A stretch of 9,959 bases of DNA from Methanothrix sp. (GTDB taxonomy: Archaea > Halobacteriota > Methanosarcinia > Methanotrichales > Methanotrichaceae), in NCBI GenBank assembly GCA_023229165.1, contig JALNZQ010000086.1, forward strand, positions 1 to 9,959, written 5' to 3'. The notes under the pieces were generated by a model. The model was given only the letters and a program-made list of their open reading frames with translations, did no database searches and was not told where the DNA came from. This document shows positions 1 through 5,964 of the stretch, in pieces. Each line of letters starts with the position of its first letter. Position 1 is the first letter of the stretch. The position numbers were made by a program, and so were the translations under genes.

Positions 1-2
1 TG

Positions 3-101
3 GCGGAGCCTCTGGAAAGGAGCACTATCCAGGACCTGCATCTCTCCCGGCTCCAGCCGGATGAAATTATGGATCGGGTCGCGGATCTCCTGTTGAGTTG
101 A
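3..101 (+). CDS. C-terminal end of an unidentified protein (5'-truncated by the window)
   Basis: Reading frame 3 is open from the left edge to a TGA at 99-101 and gives 32 residues with a protein-like composition: charged and leucine-rich, ending PDEIMDRVADLLLS. The other two forward frames read as low-quality protein and also stop early (frame 2 at 62-64), so this frame is the likely coding one. The tail looks like an amphipathic C-terminal helix. Too little is present to name a family. No T-rich terminator is evident immediately after the stop. It could be a chance open frame, because only 99 bases are visible. Confidence 0.45.
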   Translation, partial: AEPLERSTIQDLHLSRLQPDEIMDRVADLLLS

Positions 102-238
102 CATCAGTTGCACCTAACTGCATTGATGAACATTATAAAATTAACTAGTAACTTAAGCAATAAATAGCCCACCCATGCGGGGCGAAAGTACTTTCCCGGC
201 AGAAATCCCGGATACGCTCCAGAAGCTTGGCAATCCCC

Positions 239-379
239 TCAAAGCTCGCCCCGCAAGGCCCGCTCCAGCACAGCCGGAAGGAGCGCGTCAAGCTTTGCGG
301 CGGTCTCCCCCTGATGGCGCTTGAGGGCGTCGAGCTTGGCTTGTAGCGCATCGAGGTATATAATGATTTGATTGGCCAT
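239..379 (-). pseudogene. hsdS: Remnant of type I restriction-modification specificity subunit (HsdS C-terminal tail)
   Basis: Read on the minus strand from an ATG at 379-377 to a TGA at 241-239, this gives 46 residues. They include YLDALQAKLDALKRHQGET and end LLPAVLERALRGEL. This is the characteristic C-terminal tail of HsdS proteins: the conserved helix after the second target-recognition domain, often YLDxLQAKvdaLKxLQ, followed by an LLPavLdxAFxGEL ending. Full HsdS proteins are about 400 residues. Here a TAA stop lies at 394-392, four codons before the ATG, so both DNA-recognition domains are missing. No hsdM or hsdR is visible. It is best read as a decayed fragment of a lost restriction system. 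The family assignment rests on motif recognition alone. The insertion or deletion that removed the rest cannot be seen. Confidence 0.7.
357..364 (+). promoter_or_regulatory. Probable archaeal TATA box for the HD phosphohydrolase gene
   Basis: The sequence TATATAAT matches an archaeal box A. Transcription would start about 25 bases downstream, near 385-392, leaving a leader of about 30-35 bases that contains a GGAGG at 400-404. The box lies inside the HsdS remnant, where the same bases encode the Ile-Ile-Ile-Tyr stretch on the other strand. A second A/T-rich stretch at 386-395 is an alternative but sits too close to the start codon. Confidence 0.45.
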
Positions 380-420
380 CCAGAACAATATTTAATGTAG
401 GAGGCTTACGGTTATGCTCG

Positions 421-1605
421 ATGACCGAGATCCGAGATCCCGTGCACGGCTACGTATTGCTGGAGGGCCTGGCCCTGGAAATCGCGGACACACCCCAGAT
501 GCAGCGGCTGCGCTGGATTAAGCAGCTCGGCCTGGCGAGCCTTGTCTATCCCGGCGCCAATCATACTCGTTTTGAGCACAGCCTGGGGGCCTACCATCTG
601 GCTGATCTGCTCGCGAACCATCTCGGCCTGCCAAAAGAGGATAAGACGTTGGTATGCGCCGCAGCACTTCTGCACGACGTGGGCCACGGCCCGCTCTCCC
701 ATGCCACGGAGGCAGCCCTTGCTCCTTACCTTCGCAAGGATCACGAGAGCATCATTGATATCCTGAAGAAGGGTGAGCTTCGGGCAGTTTTAGACAACTA
801 TGACCTGAAAGCCTCCGATATCCAGGCCACCATAAATGGAGTCGGTCTGGGGCAGATTGTGAGCGGCGAGATCGATGTGGATAGGATGGATTACCTGATC
901 CGGGATGCTCACTACACGGGCGTGGCCTACGGAGTTATAGATCGATTGCGTCTACTGCAGAAGATGACCCTTCACGGCGGACAGCTCGTGGTGGAAGCCG
1001 GTGGCGTGCAGGCGGCGACATCGCTTCTCATCTCCCGGCTGCTCATGCATCCATCCGTTTATTATCATCATGTCTGCCGCATCTCGGAGTGCATGATCTC
1101 CGCCGGAATCCGGCGCATGATTGAAGATGGGACCAGTGCCGGCATCGTAAAAGATATGGATGACATGCAGCTATTCAATTCCCTGGAAAGGTCGGGCGGC
1201 TATGCGGCGGAGATGGCTTTTCGCATCAGATCGAGGAGAATTTTTAAGCGGGCGGTGTATGTCGGCTTGGAGTGCCTGGATCCCTCAATACTCAAGGTGA
1301 GCGAAAAGATGCTGGCCCAGGAGATTGCCCATGAGGCGGGAATTGATGCCGATTACATTCTGGTGGACAATCCAACGCTCCCTGATGCACCGGAGGGCAA
1401 TTTTCCCGCCCTGGTCGAGGAGGAGGTGAAACCCCTGCGAGAGGTGTCTCCTCTGGTCAGCATCCTGGAAAGAGCGCACAGGGCTACCTGGCGCTTTGGG
1501 ATCTACTGCCGGGATGAAGATAGGGAGAATGTGGCCCAGGCTGCCAGAAGATGTCTGAATCTCAAGAAAAATAGATTGATTTACAGATATATAAATACGT
1601 TTTAA
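421..1605 (+). CDS. HD-domain phosphohydrolase, SAMHD1/dNTPase-like (COG1078 family)
   Basis: A 394-residue cytosolic protein. The N-terminus (IRDPVHGYVLLEG) is typical of the COG1078 branch of HD hydrolases, which also includes SAMHD1. Metal-binding signatures visible: His53 in RFEHSLG, His85-Asp86 in LLHDVGHGPLSH, and the later aspartate in the DVDRMDYLIRDAHYTG segment at about 152-167 (Asp154 is probably the fourth ligand). The catalytic site therefore looks intact. Known relatives hydrolyse dNTPs or other phosphoesters; the substrate here cannot be told from sequence. The length is close to the family norm for prokaryotic members. The ATG at 421 has GGAGG at 400-404, a rather long spacing of 16 bases, but no other in-frame start lies between them. 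The ATG at 414 is out of frame. The gene is followed after 41 bases by the UPF0216 gene on the same strand. A role in nucleotide-pool control or phage defence is possible but is inference. Confidence 0.88.
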   Translation: MTEIRDPVHGYVLLEGLALEIADTPQMQRLRWIKQLGLASLVYPGANHTRFEHSLGAYHLADLLANHLGLPKEDKTLVCAAALLHDVGHGPLSHATEAALAPYLRKDHESIIDILKKGELRAVLDNYDLKASDIQATINGVGLGQIVSGEIDVDRMDYLIRDAHYTGVAYGVIDRLRLLQKMTLHGGQLVVEAGGVQAATSLLISRLLMHPSVYYHHVCRISECMISAGIRRMIEDGTSAGIVKDMDDMQLFNSLERSGGYAAEMAFRIRSRRIFKRAVYVGLECLDPSILKVSEKMLAQEIAHEAGIDADYILVDNPTLPDAPEGNFPALVEEEVKPLREVSPLVSILERAHRATWRFGIYCRDEDRENVAQAARRCLNLKKNRLIYRYINTF

Positions 1606-1646
1606 GGGGAATATCTTTAAGTCGCAAGAGAGCATAATAGGCGTTG

Positions 1647-2090
1647 ATGGCATTTTCCCAAGATGGACCGGCGATGAACAAGAATGTGCTGGTCAAGACC
1701 ATTCAGACCATGAACCAGCACCTGCCCAGCAAGCGAATCAATTTGGCCGAGCTTTTGGCCATGGAAAAGCCCGGCACCAGGGGAAAGGATAATACTTTTT
1801 TCATCATGGATAAGCCCGAACTGGATCTGATCTCAAAGAGCCTGCCCCGTTTTCTCTGGAGCCGCCTGCGGCTGCCCATGCTAATTGAGATGTCTCCAGA
1901 CTATGGCAGCGGCGCCGCCCGGGTGCAGGGCGAGCCGGAAGTGGAAGTTGTCAGCAAGATCTTGGGCAAAGAAAATCCGCATGCAAAGCAGATAATAATC
2001 TATCTTCATGAGGTAAGGGAGATAAGAAGAAAGCTTCCCACCACCACGCAGTATGCCTTTGTCACCAATCTCCGGGGAAGTGGGGACTGA
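1647..2090 (+). CDS. UPF0216 / DUF61 family protein (archaeal, function unknown)
   Basis: A 147-residue product if it starts at the ATG at 1647. An in-frame TTG lies just before it (1644) and another ATG at 1674 begins MNKNVLVKTIQ. None has a strong ribosome site, so the start is uncertain; homology-like sequence begins around the 1674 ATG. Features of the archaeal DUF61/UPF0216 family are visible: an N-terminal MNxxLPSKRINLAELL segment, a central RLRLPMLIEMSPDYG strand region, VQGEPEVEVVSKILGKE, and the ending LRR/IRRKLPTTTQYAF. No catalytic residues or membrane segments are evident. The family has no established function. It lies 41 bases after the HD gene and may share its transcript. Confidence 0.82.
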   Translation: MAFSQDGPAMNKNVLVKTIQTMNQHLPSKRINLAELLAMEKPGTRGKDNTFFIMDKPELDLISKSLPRFLWSRLRLPMLIEMSPDYGSGAARVQGEPEVEVVSKILGKENPHAKQIIIYLHEVREIRRKLPTTTQYAFVTNLRGSGD

Positions 2091-2140
2091 TAGGTTCTTA
2101 TTCCTACCATTGGCTATAACCAGTGGCTAACGACGTTTCA

Positions 2141-2178
2141 ACCACAGAGATCACAAAGCTCACAAAGGACGCATAGAG
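2141..2178. repeat. CACAGAG/CACAAAG tandem-like interspersed repeat fragment
   Basis: The run ACCACAGAGATCACAAAGCT continues with CACAAAGGAC and GCATAGAG, giving four near-copies of a 9-10 base CACARAG unit. Read on the opposite strand it encodes the cysteine-rich string LCVLCELCDLCG. I recognise this as a common artefact of a short intergenic repeat found scattered in many archaeal and bacterial genomes. It lies in the 131-base gap between the UPF0216 gene and the 34-residue-repeat gene. No function can be assigned. Confidence 0.5.
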
Positions 2179-2211
2179 CGACGAACTGATAGTATTGGTA
2201 ATAATCGTTAT

Positions 2212-2216
2212 GGAGG
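2212..2216 (+). promoter_or_regulatory. Ribosome binding site that fixes the start at 2222
   Basis: GGAGG ends five bases before the ATG at 2222. It overlaps the upstream in-frame ATG at 2210, which has no such site. The downstream ATG, giving MADSKLAEG, is therefore the better start. Confidence 0.7.
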
Positions 2217-2221
2217 ATGCG

Positions 2222-2773
2222 ATGGCTGACAGTAAGCTGGCTGAGGGCGCGAAGCTTTTCGCCATAAAGATGAACCTGGGTTCCTACCAGGAGGCGGCAA
2301 AGATCAAGTCCGACTTCGGTTTGCCAAATGATATGCTGATAGAGGCTGTGCAAAAAGCCTATGATGCCAATATGAAGAAAGGCGACTATTCTTTGGCTGC
2401 AGATCTGGCCAAGAAGTACGATCTTCCGGCTGATCTTCGCCTGGAGGCTGCAGCGCGTTCATTCAACCGAAAGATCGACAGCGAGTTTTACCGAGCGGCT
2501 GCCGATTATGCCAAGGAATACGGCCTTTCTCAGGATATGGTCCGGCAGGCTGCAGTCCAGGCTTTCAATAAGAGCATGAGCTTTGGTCTGGTCAAGAATG
2601 CGGCCGAGATCGCCGAGGAGTTTGAGCTTCCTCATGAGATGCTGCTGCAAGCGGCCGTGAAGTCCTATGAGAATCATATGCAAGCCGGCCTTTATCGCAA
2701 GGCATTGAAGGTCGCCCAAAAGTACAAGCTTCCGCCGGAAATGGCTGCGGCGGCCGAGAAGAAGATCAATTAA
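2222..2773 (+). CDS. Unidentified protein of five 34-residue helical repeats (TPR/PPR-like alpha-solenoid)
   Basis: A 183-residue acidic/basic mixed soluble protein with no signal peptide or membrane span. From residue 7 to 176 it divides into five units of exactly 34 residues with no gaps. The consensus is roughly (A/E/Q)AaxxxFnxxMxxGxYxxAAxxAkkYxLPxDMll. The invariant points are alanines at unit positions 2 and 20, an aromatic near position 7, Tyr/Val at 16, Ala at 19 in most units, and Leu28-Pro/Ser29 before an acidic-Met pair. Two helices per unit and a 34-residue period match a TPR-type superhelix, so protein binding is a reasonable inference. The precise family was not recognised. Start chosen by GGAGG at 2212-2216. 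The stop TAA shares one base with the thiD ATG (TAATG), so the two are probably translationally coupled and the protein may act with or near ThiD; that link is only contextual. Confidence 0.8.
   Translation: MADSKLAEGAKLFAIKMNLGSYQEAAKIKSDFGLPNDMLIEAVQKAYDANMKKGDYSLAADLAKKYDLPADLRLEAAARSFNRKIDSEFYRAAADYAKEYGLSQDMVRQAAVQAFNKSMSFGLVKNAAEIAEEFELPHEMLLQAAVKSYENHMQAGLYRKALKVAQKYKLPPEMAAAAEKKIN
2240..2749 (+). repeat. Five tandem 102-base units encoding 34-residue repeats
   Basis: Units start at 2240, 2342, 2444, 2546 and 2648. Periodicity is exact at protein level, while the DNA of the units has diverged clearly. It is therefore an old protein-repeat array kept by selection, not a recent DNA expansion. 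Confidence 0.75.
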
Positions 2774-3561
2774 TGCCACAGGTCGTGCTTACCATCGGCG
2801 GCTCCGACTCGGGGGGCGGGGCAGGAATTCAGGCGGACATTAAGACTTTTTCCGTGCTCGGAGTGCATGGAACCTGCGCCATCACCGCCATTACCGCCCA
2901 AAACACCCTTGGAGTGCAACGGATCTTTGGCCTGCAGCCCGACATAGTAGTAGATCAGCTCAAGTCGATCACTGATGATTTCTCCATATCCTTTGCCAAG
3001 ACGGGCATGCTCCATTCTGCCGAGATTGTGATGGCTGTGGCCGATCACATGCGTTTGACAAACATTCCTTTCGTGCTTGACCCGGTGATTGAGGCAGAAG
3101 CGGGCGGTAGATTGCTTCGACCTGAGGCGGTAGAGGCGCTAAAAGCGCATCTCATTCCACTGGCCGATGTTGTCACACCCAATATATTCGAGGCCCGGGC
3201 TCTGACGGGAATTGTTGTTCGCGATAGGGACAGTGCCCTTCTAGCCGCCCAGGAGATCTTGAGGCTTGGGCCGAAGGCCGTAATCGTTAAGGGCGGCCAT
3301 CTGGACTGCACCGATCTCCTGATTACGGGTGAAGAGGTCATCCTTTTGCCGGGCGAGAGAGTGGCGGGCGAAAACCACGGCGTGGGATGCACCTACTCAG
3401 CCGCATTAACAGCATATCTCGCCCTGGGCAGTTCCCCGAAGGAGGCGGCCCGCCAGGCCAAGCTGTTTGCAGAAAGGGCGCTTCTCGGCAGCATGCGGGT
3501 GGGAAAGGGCGTGGGGCCGGTCAACCAGGCGGCGGCAGCGGCGAATCGCTACTGCCATTGA
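2773..3561 (+). CDS. thiD: Hydroxymethylpyrimidine/phosphomethylpyrimidine kinase ThiD
   Basis: A 262-residue ribokinase-fold enzyme that phosphorylates HMP and HMP-phosphate to the pyrophosphate used in thiamine synthesis or salvage. Visible signatures: the N-terminal substrate-binding motif GSDSGGGAGIQAD (residues 10-22), ITAITAQNTLGV, FAKTGML, the DPV-containing strand, VTPNIFEA, VIVKGGH, and the C-terminal anion-hole motif GVGCTYSAAL (203-212) with the expected active-site Cys206. Length matches stand-alone ThiD. Many archaeal ThiD proteins carry a ThiN domain at the C-terminus, and none is present here. The ATG overlaps the preceding stop by one base, indicating translational coupling with the helical-repeat protein. 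The 98-base gap that follows contains a fresh promoter for the next operon, so thiD is probably the last gene of its transcript. Confidence 0.93.
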   Translation: MPQVVLTIGGSDSGGGAGIQADIKTFSVLGVHGTCAITAITAQNTLGVQRIFGLQPDIVVDQLKSITDDFSISFAKTGMLHSAEIVMAVADHMRLTNIPFVLDPVIEAEAGGRLLRPEAVEALKAHLIPLADVVTPNIFEARALTGIVVRDRDSALLAAQEILRLGPKAVIVKGGHLDCTDLLITGEEVILLPGERVAGENHGVGCTYSAALTAYLALGSSPKEAARQAKLFAERALLGSMRVGKGVGPVNQAAAAANRYCH

Positions 3562-3603
3562 GCTATGCCCGGCAGGCAGTGGGACGACCCCCGGGACGGG
3601 AAG

Positions 3604-3611
3604 ATATAAAT
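3604..3611 (+). promoter_or_regulatory. Probable TATA box for the rps17e-dapA-dapB operon
   Basis: ATATAAAT in an otherwise G/C-rich gap downstream of thiD. A start about 25 bases downstream, near 3631-3636, would give a leader of about 25-30 bases containing GGAG at 3648-3651, eight bases before the S17e ATG. Confidence 0.55.
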
Positions 3612-3659
3612 TGGTGAGGCAAGGATGCACAAAGAATTGCTCTAGCTGGAGTGTTGATT

Positions 3660-3881
3660 ATGGGAAGTGTAAAACCTAGTTATATCAAGAATTTCGCGAT
3701 GGATCTGTTGAGAACCTACGAAAGCTCATTTAGCCCCGACTTTGAACTGAACAAGCTAAAGGTGTCTGAGTATACAGACATTAAAAATAAGACCATACGC
3801 AATCGTGTGGCAGGGTATATTTCCAATGTGATGCGGCAGAGACGAACTCGCCGAGGCGAGGTCGAGATCGATGCTGCTTAA
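3660..3881 (+). CDS. rps17e: 30S ribosomal protein S17e (eS17)
   Basis: A 73-residue small-subunit protein of the archaeal/eukaryotic S17e family. The beginning MGSVKPSYIKNFAMDLL, the central FSPDFELNKLKVSEYTDI and the segment IRNRVAGYISNVM match the family closely. GGAG at 3648-3651 lies eight bases before the ATG at 3660; GTG and TTG codons just upstream (3651, 3654) would place the start on or too near that site. The C-terminal extension after Met60 (RQRRTRRGEVEIDAA) is short, basic then acidic. Its last 11 bases overlap the beginning of dapA, so ribosome synthesis and lysine synthesis share a transcript here. Confidence 0.93.
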   Translation: MGSVKPSYIKNFAMDLLRTYESSFSPDFELNKLKVSEYTDIKNKTIRNRVAGYISNVMRQRRTRRGEVEIDAA

Positions 3882-4749
3882 GGGTGTGTTTCCCGCTATA
3901 ATTACGCCATTTTTAGAAGATGAGAGCCTGGATGAGGAGGGACTGAAGAAGAACATAGAGTACCTGAATAAAACAGGCATAGCAGGCATTGTTCCTTGCG
4001 GCACAACCGGTGAGTCGGCCACATTAACCTTTGAGGAGCATAAAAGGGTAGTGGAGATTGCCGTGGAATCTTCGAAGGTGCCGGTTATTGCAGGTACGGG
4101 CTCAAACAATACTCGTGAGGCTTTGGAGCTGACGCGCCATGCGGCCAAAGCAGGCGCATCTGCTGCTTTGCTGATCACGCCTTATTACAACAAGCCCAAT
4201 GACAGGGGTATGTTCGAGCACTTCAAGACCATAGCCGAGAAGTGCGACATCCCCATTGTGCTCTATAATGTTCCCAAGAGAACTGGAATCGATCTCAAGC
4301 CGGAATTGGTTGCGAAACTGTCCAAGGTAAAGAACATCGTGGCCATAAAGGAGGCCAGTGGAAGCCTCTCTCAGCAATCTCAGATCATCGAGCAGACCCG
4401 GGGCAGCGACTTTGTCCTGCTTTCGGGAGATGATGATCTGACCCTGCCTACCATGGCGCTAGGCGCCAAAGGTGTGGTTTCTGTGGTAGCCAATGTGGCT
4501 CCCAGAAAGACGGTGGCCATGGTGGATGCCGTTCTCAAGGGCGACTTCGAGAAAGCGAGAGCGCTGCATTATGAGCTCGCCCCCCTGGTGCGGGCCATGT
4601 TCCTGGAGACTAACCCGATCCCGGTGAAGACCGCTCACAAATATCTGGGGCTCGCAGGCGGACCAATGCGTCTTCCTCTGGCTGCAATGGCTCCTGAGAA
4701 AGAGCTCTTCTTAAAGGAGATGCTGGAAAGGTTAGGCGAGAGAGCATGA
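3871..4749 (+). CDS. dapA: 4-hydroxy-tetrahydrodipicolinate synthase DapA
   Basis: A 292-residue TIM-barrel class I aldolase that condenses pyruvate with aspartate semialdehyde, the first committed step of the diaminopimelate/lysine branch. Active-site features are all present: the CGTTGES loop with Thr45-Thr46, Tyr106 in TPYYNKP, Tyr132 and Arg137 in the YNVPKRTG motif, and the Schiff-base lysine Lys160 in VAIKEASG. Length equals the bacterial and archaeal norm. The ATG overlaps the end of rps17e by 11 bases; the product begins MLLKGVFPAIITPF as expected for the family, which supports this start. The stop overlaps the dapB ATG by four bases (ATGA). The archaeal N-acetylneuraminate-lyase/KDG-aldolase relatives share the fold, but the adjacent dapB makes the DapA role firm. 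Confidence 0.95.
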   Translation: MLLKGVFPAIITPFLEDESLDEEGLKKNIEYLNKTGIAGIVPCGTTGESATLTFEEHKRVVEIAVESSKVPVIAGTGSNNTREALELTRHAAKAGASAALLITPYYNKPNDRGMFEHFKTIAEKCDIPIVLYNVPKRTGIDLKPELVAKLSKVKNIVAIKEASGSLSQQSQIIEQTRGSDFVLLSGDDDLTLPTMALGAKGVVSVVANVAPRKTVAMVDAVLKGDFEKARALHYELAPLVRAMFLETNPIPVKTAHKYLGLAGGPMRLPLAAMAPEKELFLKEMLERLGERA

Positions 4750-5516
4750 CACGCATCGCCATTACCGGCGCCCTGGGGCGCATGGGCACTTTGGTCATCC
4801 AGGAGGCGGCCAAGGTTAAAGACATGCAGCTCGTGGCCGGATTGGATGCAGTTGGGGCCGGAAACGTTCTCCCTGGCGGCATCATCGTCAAAGGTGTCTC
4901 TGAGCTGGAGTCGGTCTTAAAGGAGAGCAAACCGGATGTGCTCATCGACTTTACCACTGCCTTAGCCGCGGTAAATAACGTATGCACGGCGGCGAGTCTT
5001 GGCATTGATCTCGTGGTGGGAACTACCGGTTTTTCACCAGAGCAGCATTCTTTGATGAAAGAAGCCATTGATGGCCATGTGGCAGCAGTCATAACGCCCA
5101 ACTTCTCCTTAGGCGTAAATGTATTCTGGAAGCTGGTAGCCGATGCGGCGGCGGCCCTCAAGGACTACGACATCGAGATCATTGAAGCCCATCATAACCA
5201 GAAGAAAGATGCCCCCAGCGGCACGGCTCTGGCCACCGTGCAGGCAATAAAGGTGGCTCTGGGCGAAAAGGAGGTCGTGTATGGCCGGGAAGGCGTCATG
5301 CCGCGAGGAAAAGAGATTGGAGTGCATGCCGTGCGCGGTGGAGATATTGTCGGAGATCACACTGTGCTCCTGGCGGGAGCAGGCGAGCGGCTGGAGATAA
5401 AGCATCAGGCACACAGCAGAACCGCATTTGCCAGCGGCGCCGTGCGGGCGGCTGATTGGGTAGTCGGCAAAAAGCCTGGAATTTACAGCATGGCGGACGT
5501 CTTAAAGTCAAGATGA
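4746..5516 (+). CDS. dapB: 4-hydroxy-tetrahydrodipicolinate reductase DapB
   Basis: A 256-residue NAD(P)H-dependent reductase that acts on the DapA product to give tetrahydrodipicolinate. The N-terminal nucleotide-binding motif is GALGRMG (residues 8-14), the cofactor-proximal loop is GTTG (92-95), and the catalytic signature EAHHNQKKDAPSGTA holds His149, His150 and Lys153. FSLGVN and the C-terminal RTAFASGAVRAADWV segment also match. No internal disruption. It starts inside the dapA stop (ATGA overlap) and ends in the same way with the next gene, so translational coupling through the operon is likely. Later lysine-pathway genes are not in this window. Confidence 0.95.
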   Translation: MTRIAITGALGRMGTLVIQEAAKVKDMQLVAGLDAVGAGNVLPGGIIVKGVSELESVLKESKPDVLIDFTTALAAVNNVCTAASLGIDLVVGTTGFSPEQHSLMKEAIDGHVAAVITPNFSLGVNVFWKLVADAAAALKDYDIEIIEAHHNQKKDAPSGTALATVQAIKVALGEKEVVYGREGVMPRGKEIGVHAVRGGDIVGDHTVLLAGAGERLEIKHQAHSRTAFASGAVRAADWVVGKKPGIYSMADVLKSR

Positions 5517-5938
5517 ACCAACTTGATGAGTTGAGTCGTACTCTCATTTTTGAAGGAAGAAGGCTGGAACCGGTCTCATTAGAGCATAATATAGTCGGAT
5601 TTTGCAGCAAGTGCGACATGGATCTGGAGAGCCTGGCATATCACACTACAGAATCGAACTGGCTGGTCTGTGCGCATTGCAAGAATGAGCACCTTATTCT
5701 GATGCGTTATGACAGGCAGTGGAACTGGCAAGGCGACTATGATCTTGAGATCTGCAAGGAAAAAGTGAATGTGTCCTCAATTGCCAAAGAGAAGCTAGAA
5801 GCTGTCTTCACCCAGGCTGAGATCAGGGACATGCTGGCCTGCCAGCAAGGTTTGCCATATACCCGGCAAAACCTATATCGAGCCCGGGCCAAGTATGAGA
5901 AATTCGAGACGCTCTTCGGGATAAAGATCGATGTTTAG
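5513..5938 (+). CDS. Unidentified zinc-ribbon protein in the dapAB operon
   Basis: A 141-residue soluble protein. The start ATG at 5513 overlaps the dapB stop (ATGA), as at the dapA-dapB junction; the frame is also open for 19 codons upstream, but that part overlaps dapB and is not needed. Four cysteines in two CxxC pairs (Cys31/Cys34 in FCSKCD and Cys53/Cys56 in VCAHCKNEH) suggest one zinc ribbon in the N-terminal half. The C-terminal half (from about residue 90) is predicted to be helical and ends with a basic-aromatic stretch, RQNLYRARAKYEKFETLFG. I do not recognise the family. The arrangement could suit nucleic-acid binding or a regulator, but nothing shows a link to lysine synthesis beyond co-transcription. 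It ends 26 bases before the stop of a converging gene. Confidence 0.78.
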   Translation: MNQLDELSRTLIFEGRRLEPVSLEHNIVGFCSKCDMDLESLAYHTTESNWLVCAHCKNEHLILMRYDRQWNWQGDYDLEICKEKVNVSSIAKEKLEAVFTQAEIRDMLACQQGLPYTRQNLYRARAKYEKFETLFGIKIDV

Positions 5939-5948
5939 CGATCGAAAT

Positions 5949-5959
5949 CAAAAAAAAAG
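5949..5959 (-). terminator. T-run transcription terminator of the deacetylase-like gene
   Basis: On the minus strand nine consecutive T (5958 to 5950) lie just after the TAA stop at 5967-5965. Short T-runs are sufficient terminators in archaea. It sits in the 26-base space between two converging genes. Confidence 0.5.
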
Positions 5960-5964
5960 AATGG

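Noticed and set aside
108..126. Small hairpin (CAGTT-AACTG) after the first partial gene
   Set aside because: The stem is five base pairs with no T-run, too weak to call a terminator.
145..351. Minus-strand 68-codon open frame overlapping the HsdS remnant
   Set aside because: It is in a different frame from the recognisable HsdS tail and has low-complexity Ser/Arg/Pro-rich sequence with no ribosome site.
2138..2353. Minus-strand open frame ending in LCVLCELCDLCG
   Set aside because: The cysteine string comes from the CACAAAG repeat, and the rest is antisense to the helical-repeat gene.
3387..3679. Alternative-frame open frames at the end of thiD
   Set aside because: They overlap the clearly coding thiD frame and have Gly/Pro/Arg-rich shadow composition.
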